A DNA stretch of 32,991 bases, taken from assembly GCA_947243855.1 (NCBI GenBank), contig CAMXIK010000032.1, positions 1-32,991 on the forward strand. The letters run 5' to 3'. A model generated the notes under the pieces. That model was not told where the DNA came from and made no database searches. It worked only from the letters and a program-made list of their open reading frames with translations. The first letter of the stretch is position 1. The number at the start of each line of letters is the position of its first letter. The position numbers and the translations under genes were made by a program. The stretch comes from an uncultured Lachnospiraceae bacterium (lineage in GTDB: Bacteria > Bacillota > Clostridia > Lachnospirales > Lachnospiraceae). Positions 21,899 through 30,881 of this stretch are shown one piece after another.

Positions 21899-24800
21899 TC
21901 AAAAAGCCTGTCCTAAATATTTTTCACCTCGTGTACTACTGCCCGCGCGTTTCCCAATGGTATGATAGTACGCCAGCAGGCAGAAGATCGCCGCCACCGC
22001 ACAGCCCTTCCTGAACGCGCCGCCTTTCTTGCCCCAGCGGATAAAGGCCGCCACAAACGCTTCCTTCTCCCGCTCGCTCATGCCGCGGCTCTCTTCCATC
22101 ATATAGAGAAGCAGGTAGGTCAGTCCCGCAATCATGGCCAAGGTTGCATAGACCTCTAAATAGGAAGCGTCGCCTGTTTTCGGCTCTTTGCCATTAGCCG
22201 CTGTTCCCGTGCCGCCTGCTGTCTGAGCGGATGTGGCAGAAACCGAACCGCTTTCCGCTGTTCCAGCCGCGCCGCCTGCCGCATTGCCGCCCGCAGAGAT
22301 GCCCGCCGCACCGCTTGCTGCCTGTACGGAAGAAGTTTCCGTCCCGGCCGCTGTCTGGCCGCTTCCCGCGCCGTTTCCGCTGTCAAAATTTGTATTGCCG
22401 CTGTCGCCGCCAGAATTTCCGCCATCGGAATTTCCCCCGCCGCCGCTGCTGCCGCCGTCATGATCTCCTGTACTGCCGCCATCATCCGAACCGCCGCCGG
22501 AATTGTCTCCTGTGCCGCCGCCATTTCCGCCGCCACCGCCGCCTTGGTTATCGCCGCCCGGATCGGGGTTGGGATTGGGATTCGGGTTGGGGTTCTCCCC
22601 GCCGCCGCGCTCAAAAACCGCCTGAATATTATGGTTTTGAACAATATTCGTAAACGTATAATTTTTGCCGTCCGTAAGCGACGCCGTCCTATCTATTCCA
22701 TTCACCATCACAGCCTTAAGCCGATATCCCTCATTCGGCGTGATGGTAAAGGTCTTGCTATCTCCCTTGTTCACGCTTACCCTGCCCGAAGGGCTGATGC
22801 TTCCGCCCTCTGTGGCAGACGCGTTGATGATATAAGTGGTCACCGGCGCGCCCGCTTCTATCCAGCTTGCATAAATCTTTTTCTTTTCACCTATGCCCGG
22901 TTCAAAATCATAGTCCGCGCCGTCCTCCGTCTTCCAGCCGTCAAACCGCCAGCCAGCCTTACCGGGATCTTTCGGCTCTGTCGGGTTGCTAATGGGCTGT
23001 GCAACTTTCTGGCCGCTTAATACAATCTGCTGCCGCTGATCCGTATCGTTTCCATATGCCACCTCGTTATCAGCCGCATCATAGTCGTAAAAAGTAGCGG
23101 AGTAATAATTGATCACAGCTTCCGCATTCCCATCCTGCACCGTCACGGAAACGCCAGTGGGAACACCCGCAGCCCTCGCCCCGGAAGAGAGCGCGTCCGG
23201 GGAAACGCCGGTGATATCGTAAATGTTGTAGACGCCGTTCGATACCCCGCTGAGCTTATAGGTATCGTTTGCCGCCCCACCCGACACTTTCAGGAAATCG
23301 CCGCCGCTGTCTGGGAGTAAGGCAAAGGTTTTGCCGTGAGCATCCCAAGGATTACCATCCAAATTAACACGAATGGTCACCTCATATGTAGTCGGAGTTT
23401 CAATCAATGGTTCATCAATCAACCACCCATACCACAGATTGTCACTGGTATCTCCATCATTATTGCTTAAATAAGTATCTCTTGCATTCTTCCAGTCGTC
23501 GCCCGTTAGCTTTTTTGTGCCGTCCGCATTCCAGAACACAACCTTCCGCCCGGAAGGACAACCGTCAAACGCCTGTTCCCCGACTATATCATTCCCTGGA
23601 TACCCGGGAAACCCAACCGCCCCGCCTTCTTCAATCAGAATGTTCAACGTTGTCAATTTTGTACACCCCTGAAACATCCAAGGCGGTATCCGTGAAATCT
23701 TTTCTGATAGCGTTACAGTAGTTAAATTGACGCAATCCTTAAATATTGTGTGCTGTAGACTCGTATCGCCTAGCGATAATATGTAACTTTTCGGTATCGT
23801 TACACTGCCCAGACTACTACATCCCTCAAATGCGCGCATTCCTATACTTGTCACGCCTTCCGGTATTGTTACACTGCTCAAACTACTGCAATCCTGAAAT
23901 GCATTGAATCCTATATTTGTCACGGTTTCCGGTATCGTCACACTGCCCAGATTACTACATCCATTAAATGCACTTGAATCAATACTTGTCACGCCATGCT
24001 GCATCGTTACACTGGTTAAGCCACTGCATCCATTAAACGCAAACTTACTTATCGTTTCCACGTTTCCATGTATCGTTACACTGCCCAAACCGCTGCAATC
24101 CTGAAATGCGTTGTCTCCTATACTTGTCACGGTTTCCGGTATCGTTATACCGTTTAAACCGCTGCATCCTTTAAATGCCAGTCTTCCTATACTTGTCACA
24201 CTTTCCGGTATCGTTACACTGGTTAAATTGCTGCGGTCATAAAATACCATTTCTCCTATACTTGTCACGCGGTACGTATTCCCATTCTCCTCAACTGATT
24301 CCGGAATTACGATCACATCTCCCGCGCTGCTATCCATTCCTGCGACGCTGACTTCCTTATTATCTTCATCGGTCACCTTATATCGAATATTAACACGCCA
24401 AAAGGTCTCCACGCCTTCCTCCGCCAGCGTGGCGATCCCCTCATCCGCAGTCAAGACATCCTCTAAAACCTCTTCTTCCGACGGGTTTACCCCCCCCCCT
24501 GCATTTTTGGAGGTACAGGCCGTATAATCCGCCGCACACACGGGGCAGTCCGCATTCTTAGACTCTTCCGTACACATAGTCTCGCAAATGCACACCTTCT
24601 GTCCGTCCGTACTATCTTCCGCATTACCGTCGTTATTTTCCTGTCCATTGTTCTCTGAATCGTTGTTCCCTGTATCACTATTCCCAATGTCGTTGTTTCC
24701 TGCATCCTCCTCTTTTCCAGCGCAGGACGCATAGTCCGCCGCACACACGGGGCAGTCTGTATTCACAGCGTCCGCCGCGCACTTTGTCCCACAGACGCAC

Positions 24801-25093
24801 TTGTCCTGTCCGTCCCCGTCTCCTTGCTGGTCACCGTTATTCTCATTATCCTTCGAAGGCTGGTTGTCCGCACCGCCGTTATTGCCGCCCTGCTCAGCGC
24901 CGCTGTTATTCTCCGTATTGCCGCCTGTTTCACTCCCATTATCCGGGGTATCCACATCAGTCTTCTCTGCGGAAATCTCCGTCTGCACATCTCCCTCTTC
25001 CGCCAGCACAAGGGCCTGCCCCTGTCCCGCCAGCAAAGCCACGGTCAGCGCTATTGCGATTCTCCTGTAAATCCTGTTTCTTCTCTTCTTCAT
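21899..25093 (-). CDS. BspA-like leucine-rich-repeat surface protein with LPXTG-like anchor
   Basis: The 1064-residue secreted protein has a signal peptide (residues 1-31), an Asn/Gly/Asp/Glu-rich region with two copies of a Cys module (CVCGTKC...CPVCAADYASC and CICETMC...CPVCAADYTAC), six 23-residue BspA-type repeats (about residues 277-420, pattern TSIG..AF.GCS.L.SVTIPE.V), beta domains, a Listeria-Bacteroides type repeat (WRFDGWKTEDGADYDFE), a B-repeat-like domain (EGGSISPSG...GYRLKAVMVNG), a Gly/Asn/Pro wall-spanning region, and EPKTGD (970-975) before a membrane helix. It then continues about 65 residues with RWGKKGGAFRK and a second helix. Likely a sortase-anchored adhesin. Codons 199-202 lie in a G10 tract that could switch expression. 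GGGAG is 8 bases before the ATG. Confidence 0.88.
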   Translation of the reverse strand: MKKRRNRIYRRIAIALTVALLAGQGQALVLAEEGDVQTEISAEKTDVDTPDNGSETGGNTENNSGAEQGGNNGGADNQPSKDNENNGDQQGDGDGQDKCVCGTKCAADAVNTDCPVCAADYASCAGKEEDAGNNDIGNSDTGNNDSENNGQENNDGNAEDSTDGQKVCICETMCTEESKNADCPVCAADYTACTSKNAGGGVNPSEEEVLEDVLTADEGIATLAEEGVETFWRVNIRYKVTDEDNKEVSVAGMDSSAGDVIVIPESVEENGNTYRVTSIGEMVFYDRSNLTSVTIPESVTSIGRLAFKGCSGLNGITIPETVTSIGDNAFQDCSGLGSVTIHGNVETISKFAFNGCSGLTSVTMQHGVTSIDSSAFNGCSNLGSVTIPETVTNIGFNAFQDCSSLSSVTIPEGVTSIGMRAFEGCSSLGSVTIPKSYILSLGDTSLQHTIFKDCVNLTTVTLSEKISRIPPWMFQGCTKLTTLNILIEEGGAVGFPGYPGNDIVGEQAFDGCPSGRKVVFWNADGTKKLTGDDWKNARDTYLSNNDGDTSDNLWYGWLIDEPLIETPTTYEVTIRVNLDGNPWDAHGKTFALLPDSGGDFLKVSGGAANDTYKLSGVSNGVYNIYDITGVSPDALSSGARAAGVPTGVSVTVQDGNAEAVINYYSATFYDYDAADNEVAYGNDTDQRQQIVLSGQKVAQPISNPTEPKDPGKAGWRFDGWKTEDGADYDFEPGIGEKKKIYASWIEAGAPVTTYIINASATEGGSISPSGRVSVNKGDSKTFTITPNEGYRLKAVMVNGIDRTASLTDGKNYTFTNIVQNHNIQAVFERGGGENPNPNPNPNPDPGGDNQGGGGGGNGGGTGDNSGGGSDDGGSTGDHDGGSSGGGGNSDGGNSGGDSGNTNFDSGNGAGSGQTAAGTETSSVQAASGAAGISAGGNAAGGAAGTAESGSVSATSAQTAGGTGTAANGKEPKTGDASYLEVYATLAMIAGLTYLLLYMMEESRGMSEREKEAFVAAFIRWGKKGGAFRKGCAVAAIFCLLAYYHTIGKRAGSSTRGEKYLGQAF
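23690..24270. repeat. Tandem 69-base repeats encoding BspA leucine-rich repeats
   Basis: The stretch encodes six 23-residue units plus degenerate ends, with DNA such as CCTATACTTGTCAC and TTCCGGTATCGTTACACTG recurring every 69 bases. Recombination could change unit number without breaking the frame. Confidence 0.85.
24490..24499 (-). repeat. Homopolymer G10 tract inside the surface protein gene
   Basis: Ten C on the plus strand, G10 in the coding strand, covering codons 199-201 and the first base of 202. Loss of one G puts TAA directly after the tract. Gain of one G reaches TGA about 20 codons later. It behaves as a candidate slipped-strand phase switch. Confidence 0.9.
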
Positions 25094-25140
25094 CTTGTTT
25101 CTCCCTTTGATAAGTCCACTTTTCTGGATTACCCTTCCCT

Positions 25141-25170
25141 ATTATACAGTAATTCGAATCAATTAATCAA
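25141..25170 (-). promoter_or_regulatory. Promoter of the surface protein gene
   Basis: On the minus strand TTGATT (25165-25170), an 18-base spacer and TATAAT (25141-25146), the latter extended by TG (CTGTATAAT). It lies about 50 bases before the ATG. Confidence 0.75.
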
Positions 25171-25216
25171 TAGTTTCTAACATGACAGCCTTATGGCAAG
25201 AGAATGGAAATCTTGC

Positions 25217-25245
25217 TTGACACCTATCACCATATAACCTATACT
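25217..25245 (+). promoter_or_regulatory. Near-consensus plus-strand promoter, antisense to the nuclease-like gene
   Basis: TTGACA (25217-25222), 17-base spacer, TATACT (25240-25245). Transcription would start near 25252 and run into 25281-25805 antisense. No plus-strand gene follows. Function is inferred only from the match to consensus. Confidence 0.6.
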
Positions 25246-25280
25246 CTAGAAAAAGAAATGGGTTTTTGCCAAGTAAAACC

Positions 25281-25805
25281 TTATGGTTCGAAAGGGTTGC
25301 TCGTTTCTTTTTTTATATCCAAAATGTCATAAAGATACATTTTTCCATTAGCATCATGTCGTATCAATATGGATGCATGGAACACATTGTACCTCTCTAC
25401 TTCTCCATTATCATCGTAAACAGGCAATGCAAAATATGAATTAAACCGATACCAGCCATTCGCAGCATTTCTATTGTGTTTTTCTCCGGAGTTTTGTCTA
25501 AAATGTTTTCCGGTTGCAATTTCAATCATTTCTGGTATTCCTTGTGCTGCATTTGCTTTTGCTTTGGCATTTGCCCCTTTTAGGGAATATGTATATCGGG
25601 AACCAGTGTATTCATCCGGTAACTCTTTTCCAATATATACAATATCTTTTGTATCCGCAATTTCATAAAACTCACCTACATAAATTTCAAGATATTGCTT
25701 AACGTCATCCCATTTTACAGACTTTTTTCCCCTGAAAATAATATCGTTAATAAGCACGATCCTGTTTCCCTTTAAATCTGTTATGATATTGATATTCCTA
25801 TCCAA
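25281..25805 (-). CDS. Nuclease-toxin-like protein (PBECR/MuF polyvalent type), stand-alone
   Basis: The protein (174 residues) resembles a domain found at the end of large phage MuF-type polyvalent proteins, in the barnase/EndoU/colicin E5-RelE-like nuclease group. Blocks I associate with it are YIGKELPDEYTGSRYTYSL, LKGANAKAKANAAQGIPEMI, IEIATGKHFRQN with KHN soon after, NGWYRFNSYFALPVYDDNG and RHANGK-like MYLYDILDIKKET. The exact subfamily is uncertain. The start is probably TTG at 25805, 5 bases after AAAGGAGG; a GTG at 25835 opens the same frame without a site. There is no phage gene around it, and no obvious antitoxin protein. It is AT-rich compared with secA and tex. If an RNase, its catalytic residues cannot be named from sequence alone. 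Confidence 0.6.
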   Translation of the reverse strand: MDRNINIITDLKGNRIVLINDIIFRGKKSVKWDDVKQYLEIYVGEFYEIADTKDIVYIGKELPDEYTGSRYTYSLKGANAKAKANAAQGIPEMIEIATGKHFRQNSGEKHNRNAANGWYRFNSYFALPVYDDNGEVERYNVFHASILIRHDANGKMYLYDILDIKKETSNPFEP

Positions 25806-25852
25806 AACTGCCTCCTTTGTCGTCGTCTTATTCACACTAAGTTTTTCTCATT

Positions 25853-25898
25853 TCTCGGAATCCCGAAGCGAGACGCTCCTTACGATGCCCTGTGGGCA
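25853..25898 (-). promoter_or_regulatory. Structured GC-rich leader before the nuclease-like gene
   Basis: On the minus strand, TGCCC-ACA-GGGCA (25886-25898) and TCTCG...CGAGA (25853-25873) form two hairpins in an otherwise AT-rich spacer, 50-90 bases before the start codon. A possible promoter (TTGTGC, 17 bases, TATTCT) lies just upstream. It could be an RNA control element or a remnant of a mobile unit; I cannot name it. Confidence 0.4.
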
Positions 25899-25999
25899 AA
25901 AGAATAGTATTAGATTTTCCAAGTGTATTCAGAATAGCATATCCGATTAGATAGCACAAGTAAAATATCCGATAGACAGAATCATTTTCCTTGCGCATA

Positions 26000-26029
26000 C
26001 AAAACGGGGGCAGTCAAACTGTCCCCGTA
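26000..26029 (-). terminator. Intrinsic terminator after secA
   Basis: On the minus strand CGGGGACAG pairs with CTGCCCCCG around TTTGA, followed by TTTTGT, 15 bases after the secA stop. Confidence 0.85.
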
Positions 26030-26044
26030 CTCCATACTTTTCCG

Positions 26045-28609
26045 TTATTTTCTCCCACAGCACTGCTTATACTTCTTCCCGCTTCCGCAGGGGCAGGGAT
26101 CGTTGGGATAGACCTTGGCCTCCATACGCTTTACGGGGCCTTTTTGCAGGGTATCGTCCTTATTTGTGCCAGTCACCTTGGCAACCTGCTCTCTCTCCAC
26201 CTTCTGCTCAATGCGCACATGGAAGAGCAGACGGACGGTCTCCTCCCTGATATTCTGCGTCATTTCGTCAAACATATCGTAGCCGTTCAACTTGTATTCC
26301 ACTAACGGGTCCTTCTGCCCGTAAGCCTGTAAGCCAGCGCCCTGACGAAGCTGATCCATATCGTCAATGTGATCCATCCACTTTCTGTCGATCACTTTGA
26401 GGAGAATCACGCGCTCAATTTCACGGATTGCCTCCGGCTCAGGGAACTCCGCTTCCTTGCTCTCATAAAGCTTCACAGCCTCCTCTTTGAGCTGCTGTTT
26501 TAAGCTGTTTTTCTTTGGCTTCAAAACCCGGCTTGCATCGATGGGCTTTAACGGAATCGTGGGAAGCAGCAGCGTATTTAACTCATTGTAATCCCATTCC
26601 TCGAAGTCCGTATCGTCGCCGATGCAGATATCCACACAATTTTCCGTGATATCCGTAATCATCTTGTAAATGGCGTCCCGCATACTCTCGCCGTCTAAAA
26701 CGCGGCGTCTCTCCTCATAGATGATCTCCCTCTGCTCGTTCATCACCTGATCGTACTCAAGCAGGCTCTTTCTGATGCCGAAGTTATTGTTCTCGATCTT
26801 CTTCTGGGCTGTCTCGATGGCTTTCGTCAAAGCGCTGTGCTCGATCTCCTGTCCCTCCGGGATGCCCAGCGCGTTAAACATGCCGATCATGCGGTCGGAA
26901 CCGAATAAGCGCATCAGATCGTCTTCCAGCGCAATATAAAACTTGGATTCGCCGGGATCGCCCTGACGGCCGCTTCGTCCGCGCAGCTGGTTGTCAATAC
27001 GTCTGGACTCATGACGCTCCGTGCCGATGATCATAAGGCCGCCGGCGGCTCTAGCCGCCTCATCCAGCTTGATATCCGTACCACGTCCGGCCATGTTGGT
27101 GGCAATGGTGATTGCCCCGTGAATACCGGCATCCGCCACGATCTCTGCTTCCAATTCATGAAACTTTGCGTTCAGCACCTTATGTTCCAAACCGTTTTTC
27201 TTAAAGAGGGCGGAAAGCTCCTCCGACGCATCGATATTGATGGTGCCCACAAGCACCGGCTGTCCCTTAGCGTGAGCCTCCTGCACAGCTTGTAAAATGG
27301 CTTTCAGTTTTTCCTTCTTGGTCTTATACACCGCGTCCTGATGGTCTACGCGGATCACGGGCTTGTTGGTGGGAATCGCCACCACGTCCATGCCGTAAAT
27401 ATCCCGGAACTCCCGTTCCTCCGTGAGCGCCGTACCGGTCATGCCCGCCTTCTTTTCAAATTTATTAAAGAAATTCTGGAAGGTGATATTGGCGAGGGTC
27501 TTGCTCTCCCGCTTCACCTTTACATGCTCCTTCGCCTCGATGGCCTGATGCAGGCCGTCGGAATACCGCCGTCCCGGCATGATACGCCCGGTAAACTCGT
27601 CCACGATCAGCACCTGATCGTCCTTCACCACATAATCCTGATTACGGAACATCAAATTATGGGCGCGCAGAGCCAGTATAATATTGTGCTGAATCTCCAA
27701 ATTCTCCGGATCGGCCAAATTCTCGATCTGGAAAAAACGCTCCACCTTAGAAACGCCCTGCGCCGTCAGGTTTACCACCTTGTCCTTCTCGTTTACGATG
27801 AAGTCCCCGGTTTCCTCCCGCTCTACGCCCATGATGGCGTCCATCTTAGAAAGGTCTTCCATATCCTCTCCGCGGGTAAGCTGTCTTGCCAGAATGTCGC
27901 AGGCCTCATAAAGCTTCGTGGACTTGCCGCTCTGGCCGGATATAATCAACGGCGTTCTGGCCTCGTCGATCAGCACCGAGTCCACCTCGTCGATAATCGC
28001 ATAGTGCAGGTTCCGAAGCACTAGCTGTTCCTTATAAATCACCATGTTGTCGCGCAGATAATCAAACCCCAGTTCGTTGTTGGTCACATAGGTAATATCG
28101 CAGTTGTAAGCCTCCCTGCGCTCCTCGGATTTCATGTCGTTTAACACGCAGCCAACCTTGAGTCCAAGGAACTCATGCACCTGTCCCATCCACTCCGCGT
28201 CACGTTTCGCCAGATAATCGTTGACCGTAACGACATGCACGCCTTTTCCTTCCAGCGCATTCAGATAGGCCGGAAGCAGACAGGTCTGGGTCTTACCTTC
28301 ACCGGTTCTCATCTCCGCAATCCGTCCCTGATGGAGAACGATACCGCCGATCAACTGCACCCTGTAATGCTCCGTGTGCAAAACCCTTCTGGCCGCCTCC
28401 CTGACAAGGGCGTAAGCCTCCGGCAGAAGGTCGTCCAGCGTTTCCCCCTCGGAAAGCCTCTTTTTAAACAGCTTCGTCTTGTCCCGCATCTGCTCGTCGG
28501 AAAGTTCCATCATCTCAGGCCGCAGACCTTCGATTTTGTCCACCAGACCGTTGATGCGTTTAATCTCCCGTTCGCTGTGGGTTCCGAATAATTTTTGTAC
28601 TACGCTCAT
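26045..28609 (-). CDS. secA: Protein translocase ATPase SecA
   Basis: SecA drives unfolded preproteins through SecYEG. The 854-residue length is standard. Walker A RTGEGKT is at residues 101-107, Walker [19 protein letters not shown] follows at about 210, then the preprotein-binding region ([18 protein letters not shown]), the second helicase motifs ([23 protein letters not shown]), the scaffold helix ([17 protein letters not shown]) and a C-terminal zinc motif [13 protein letters not shown]. The start codon follows a weak ribosome site (GGGAATGAG). Monocistronic, with its own promoter and terminator. Confidence 0.98.
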   Translation of the reverse strand: MSVVQKLFGTHSEREIKRINGLVDKIEGLRPEMMELSDEQMRDKTKLFKKRLSEGETLDDLLPEAYALVREAARRVLHTEHYRVQLIGGIVLHQGRIAEMRTGEGKTQTCLLPAYLNALEGKGVHVVTVNDYLAKRDAEWMGQVHEFLGLKVGCVLNDMKSEERREAYNCDITYVTNNELGFDYLRDNMVIYKEQLVLRNLHYAIIDEVDSVLIDEARTPLIISGQSGKSTKLYEACDILARQLTRGEDMEDLSKMDAIMGVEREETGDFIVNEKDKVVNLTAQGVSKVERFFQIENLADPENLEIQHNIILALRAHNLMFRNQDYVVKDDQVLIVDEFTGRIMPGRRYSDGLHQAIEAKEHVKVKRESKTLANITFQNFFNKFEKKAGMTGTALTEEREFRDIYGMDVVAIPTNKPVIRVDHQDAVYKTKKEKLKAILQAVQEAHAKGQPVLVGTINIDASEELSALFKKNGLEHKVLNAKFHELEAEIVADAGIHGAITIATNMAGRGTDIKLDEAARAAGGLMIIGTERHESRRIDNQLRGRSGRQGDPGESKFYIALEDDLMRLFGSDRMIGMFNALGIPEGQEIEHSALTKAIETAQKKIENNNFGIRKSLLEYDQVMNEQREIIYEERRRVLDGESMRDAIYKMITDITENCVDICIGDDTDFEEWDYNELNTLLLPTIPLKPIDASRVLKPKKNSLKQQLKEEAVKLYESKEAEFPEPEAIREIERVILLKVIDRKWMDHIDDMDQLRQGAGLQAYGQKDPLVEYKLNGYDMFDEMTQNIREETVRLLFHVRIEQKVEREQVAKVTGTNKDDTLQKGPVKRMEAKVYPNDPCPCGSGKKYKQCCGRK

Positions 28610-28690
28610 ATTTTCTCATTCCCATGCGTCCCTTCGGGGCTGCATGCCTTTCTCTCAAAAAATCCCGATCATAATAAAACACTAAATTAT

Positions 28691-28719
28691 ATATTACCAG
28701 ATAACCCCTTTTAATTCAA
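28691..28719 (-). promoter_or_regulatory. Probable secA promoter and leader hairpin
   Basis: TTGAAT (28714-28719), 17-base spacer, TAATAT (28691-28696) on the minus strand; an overlapping TATAAT at slightly longer spacing also exists. The 80-base leader holds a hairpin CATGC...CCC-CGAA-GGG...GCATG at about 28623-28647, just before the start codon. Confidence 0.5.
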
Positions 28720-28722
28720 GCA

Positions 28723-28750
28723 AAACCACGAGTGATCACACCCGTGGTTT
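28723..28750 (-). terminator. Intrinsic terminator after the ptb-buk-galactosidase operon
   Basis: AACCACGGGTGTGATCAC pairs back on itself with GTGATCACTCGTGGTT and is followed by TTGCTTG on the minus strand. It lies 6 bases after the stop of the glycosidase gene. The T tract is short. Confidence 0.7.
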
Positions 28751-28755
28751 CCCGT

Positions 28756-30870
28756 CTACCTCTCTGTAATTTCAAAGATTCTGGCGCTGATCTGTTCGGT
28801 CAGCTCCGCCGTCAGTTCCGCCGTCTCGTTATTCCAAGAATAACGGCAGCCTCGTCCGTCGGCCGGATAAGCGCAGACTGCCTCCGCTTTTTTTCCTCTC
28901 AGGTGTTTACAGGGCAGCGTAACCGTATGTTCCAGACTGCCTCTGCGCCAGAGCGCCAAATAGGTCTTTTTCCCATTCCTAATAGCGACACAAGCCCAGC
29001 CGTCCTGATAGGATGCCAGTCCGATCGGCCAAAAAGGAAGGCCCTCCCGCAAATCGGCTCTGATTTTCTTATAGTAATCGATCCCCTCCTTCACCAGCGC
29101 AAACCGTTCCCGATTAATTTCCGCCAAATGGCCGCTCTGGTGAATCCGCAGAAGCATAGCGTTCACCATATTGAAAATGGCTTCCTCGCTGTCTCCCTCT
29201 TTCAGCGGGTAACTCCAAACGGCCGCCTGTTCCGGCGTAAGGGCCGAAGGCGCATTGGCCGCGATCGTGGAGTATTTGATGTAATCCTCCGTGTCTGAGG
29301 TAGACTGGATGCTGTGCCTTGAAAGCAGGGCGTAATCCATCCGCAGTCCCCCCGAAGAACAGTTCTCAATCACCAGCTCCGGGTATTTTTCAAAAATGCT
29401 TTCCAGCCAGCCAAGATACGCTCTCTCATGACCGAGCAGTCCCTCTCCGAAGCTGTCCGCCCGCACCTCCGTACCCACGCCCGGTTCGATATTGTAATCC
29501 ATTTTGATATAGCCCACATGGTAATCCTTCACAAGCCGGTCGATCACGGACGTGGCTCGCTCGCGCACTTCCGGGTTTCTGAAATCAAGCTGATAGCGGC
29601 TTCTATCGGAAACCTTTTTCCCGTGCCTTAAAAAATACCAGTCCTCCGGCACCTGATCCGCCAGCGGACATTTAATGCCCATGACCTCGATTTCCAGCCA
29701 GACGCCGGGCACCATCCCCTTTTCCCTAATGCGGTCTGTGACCTCCTCTAGGCCGTTTGGGAACCGCTTCTTGGAGGGAAGCCACTCTCCCACATAATCC
29801 CACCAGAAACCGTCCGCATACCAGCCCGCGTCGATCACATAATATTCGCAGCCCGCCTCTTTGGCCGCGTCGATTAAGGGCATTTCCTTTTCCGTGGTGG
29901 GATCGGCAAACAGACAGTTCATATAGTCGTTAAAAATAACCGGAAGTTTTTCATTGTCCGCATTGGGTCTGCGGATGGCGCGGCGGTACTTAGTCAGCTC
30001 GCCCATAGCCTCGTCAAATCCGCCAAGCAGAGAGCCTACGCTCACCGGAACGCTTTCAAAACTCTCCCCCGGTGTAAGATTTTTCCACCAATGGGATTGA
30101 TGCTCCGTGGGGCCGCTCAATTTCAAATACAAGTGCCCGTCCTGATCCGCAATCTCCCAGTACCAAGAGCCGTTGTGCTCAATCTGCCAATACAAGGAAC
30201 TGCCCGCCTCGGCATTATAGAGATACCCCATAGGAATGTACTCCTTGGCAGACCAGTTACCCGCATTGTTAATCCCGATGGTCTTGGACGTCCGACGGAT
30301 CGCCTCCGGCTGGGTGCTGCTCATGCCAAGCTCATCCAAGCGGTACTGATTCCAGTGCAATTCCTTCTGCCAGCCGTTGTGGGGAATCCAGAGTTCCAGT
30401 TTGTCCTCCGGCAGTTTGATTCCCTCCTTCTCAATGCCCGTAATGGCAAAGGAGGAGACATACTCGATCCCCAGATCTTCTTTTCCGCCGTTATAAAGAG
30501 TCGTCCATGCCCGCACCATCGCAATGCCGTCATAAAATTGATAGTGGCTGGTGACCGCAAGTCCCGTCTCCTCATCCAGCATCTCCACCTCAATCTTTCT
30601 GCCGGCAGCGTTCCTATCGTCCCGGAACTCTTTCAGCACAAGCCTATATCCCGGCGATGTGCGCACATATTTTGTGCCATGCCTCTCCCCCGGTCGGTCA
30701 AGGCCGGAAACCTGCACCTCTGCCACATTGAATGGCTCCGTCCCGCCCCAAGTCGAAATATTTTCATCCGAAAAAGGGGAAGCCGAAAAATGGAGGAGCT
30801 TTATTTTCCGCTCCTCCGTCACCTCAAACAACATGAGGATTCCATTTTCGTTAATCTCAATTCTTTTCAT
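28756..30870 (-). CDS. Alpha-galactosidase, glycoside hydrolase family 36
   Basis: The 704-residue enzyme is predicted to release alpha-linked galactose from raffinose-type sugars or melibiose. It has the GH36 layout: an N-terminal beta-sandwich (residues 1-300), a TIM barrel with the catalytic nucleophile Asp458 in YIKMDYN and acid/base Asp526 in STSDTEDY, and a C-terminal beta domain. YYVIDAGWY, PGVWLEIEVM and VIENCSSGGLRMD are other barrel motifs. No signal peptide is present, so it is cytosolic. The ATG has AAGGAA 7 bases upstream. It starts 11 bases after buk, so it is the third gene of that operon. Alpha-N-acetylgalactosaminidase activity is an alternative within the family. Confidence 0.9.
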   Translation of the reverse strand: MKRIEINENGILMLFEVTEERKIKLLHFSASPFSDENISTWGGTEPFNVAEVQVSGLDRPGERHGTKYVRTSPGYRLVLKEFRDDRNAAGRKIEVEMLDEETGLAVTSHYQFYDGIAMVRAWTTLYNGGKEDLGIEYVSSFAITGIEKEGIKLPEDKLELWIPHNGWQKELHWNQYRLDELGMSSTQPEAIRRTSKTIGINNAGNWSAKEYIPMGYLYNAEAGSSLYWQIEHNGSWYWEIADQDGHLYLKLSGPTEHQSHWWKNLTPGESFESVPVSVGSLLGGFDEAMGELTKYRRAIRRPNADNEKLPVIFNDYMNCLFADPTTEKEMPLIDAAKEAGCEYYVIDAGWYADGFWWDYVGEWLPSKKRFPNGLEEVTDRIREKGMVPGVWLEIEVMGIKCPLADQVPEDWYFLRHGKKVSDRSRYQLDFRNPEVRERATSVIDRLVKDYHVGYIKMDYNIEPGVGTEVRADSFGEGLLGHERAYLGWLESIFEKYPELVIENCSSGGLRMDYALLSRHSIQSTSDTEDYIKYSTIAANAPSALTPEQAAVWSYPLKEGDSEEAIFNMVNAMLLRIHQSGHLAEINRERFALVKEGIDYYKKIRADLREGLPFWPIGLASYQDGWACVAIRNGKKTYLALWRRGSLEHTVTLPCKHLRGKKAEAVCAYPADGRGCRYSWNNETAELTAELTEQISARIFEITER

Positions 30871-30881
30871 CTACGATTCCT

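Noticed and set aside
22380..22620. Gly/Asn/Asp-rich region as a possible ice-binding or silk-like protein
   Set aside because: It is a wall-spanning linker between the B-repeat domain and the anchor of the surface protein.
23690..24270. CRISPR array or non-coding satellite with 69-base period
   Set aside because: The period is a multiple of three and encodes regular 23-residue BspA repeats in an open frame.
21197..25898. Integrated prophage or conjugative element
   Set aside because: Despite AT-rich, toxin-like genes there is no integrase, relaxase, capsid gene or flanking direct repeat; single-gene acquisitions are a simpler reading.
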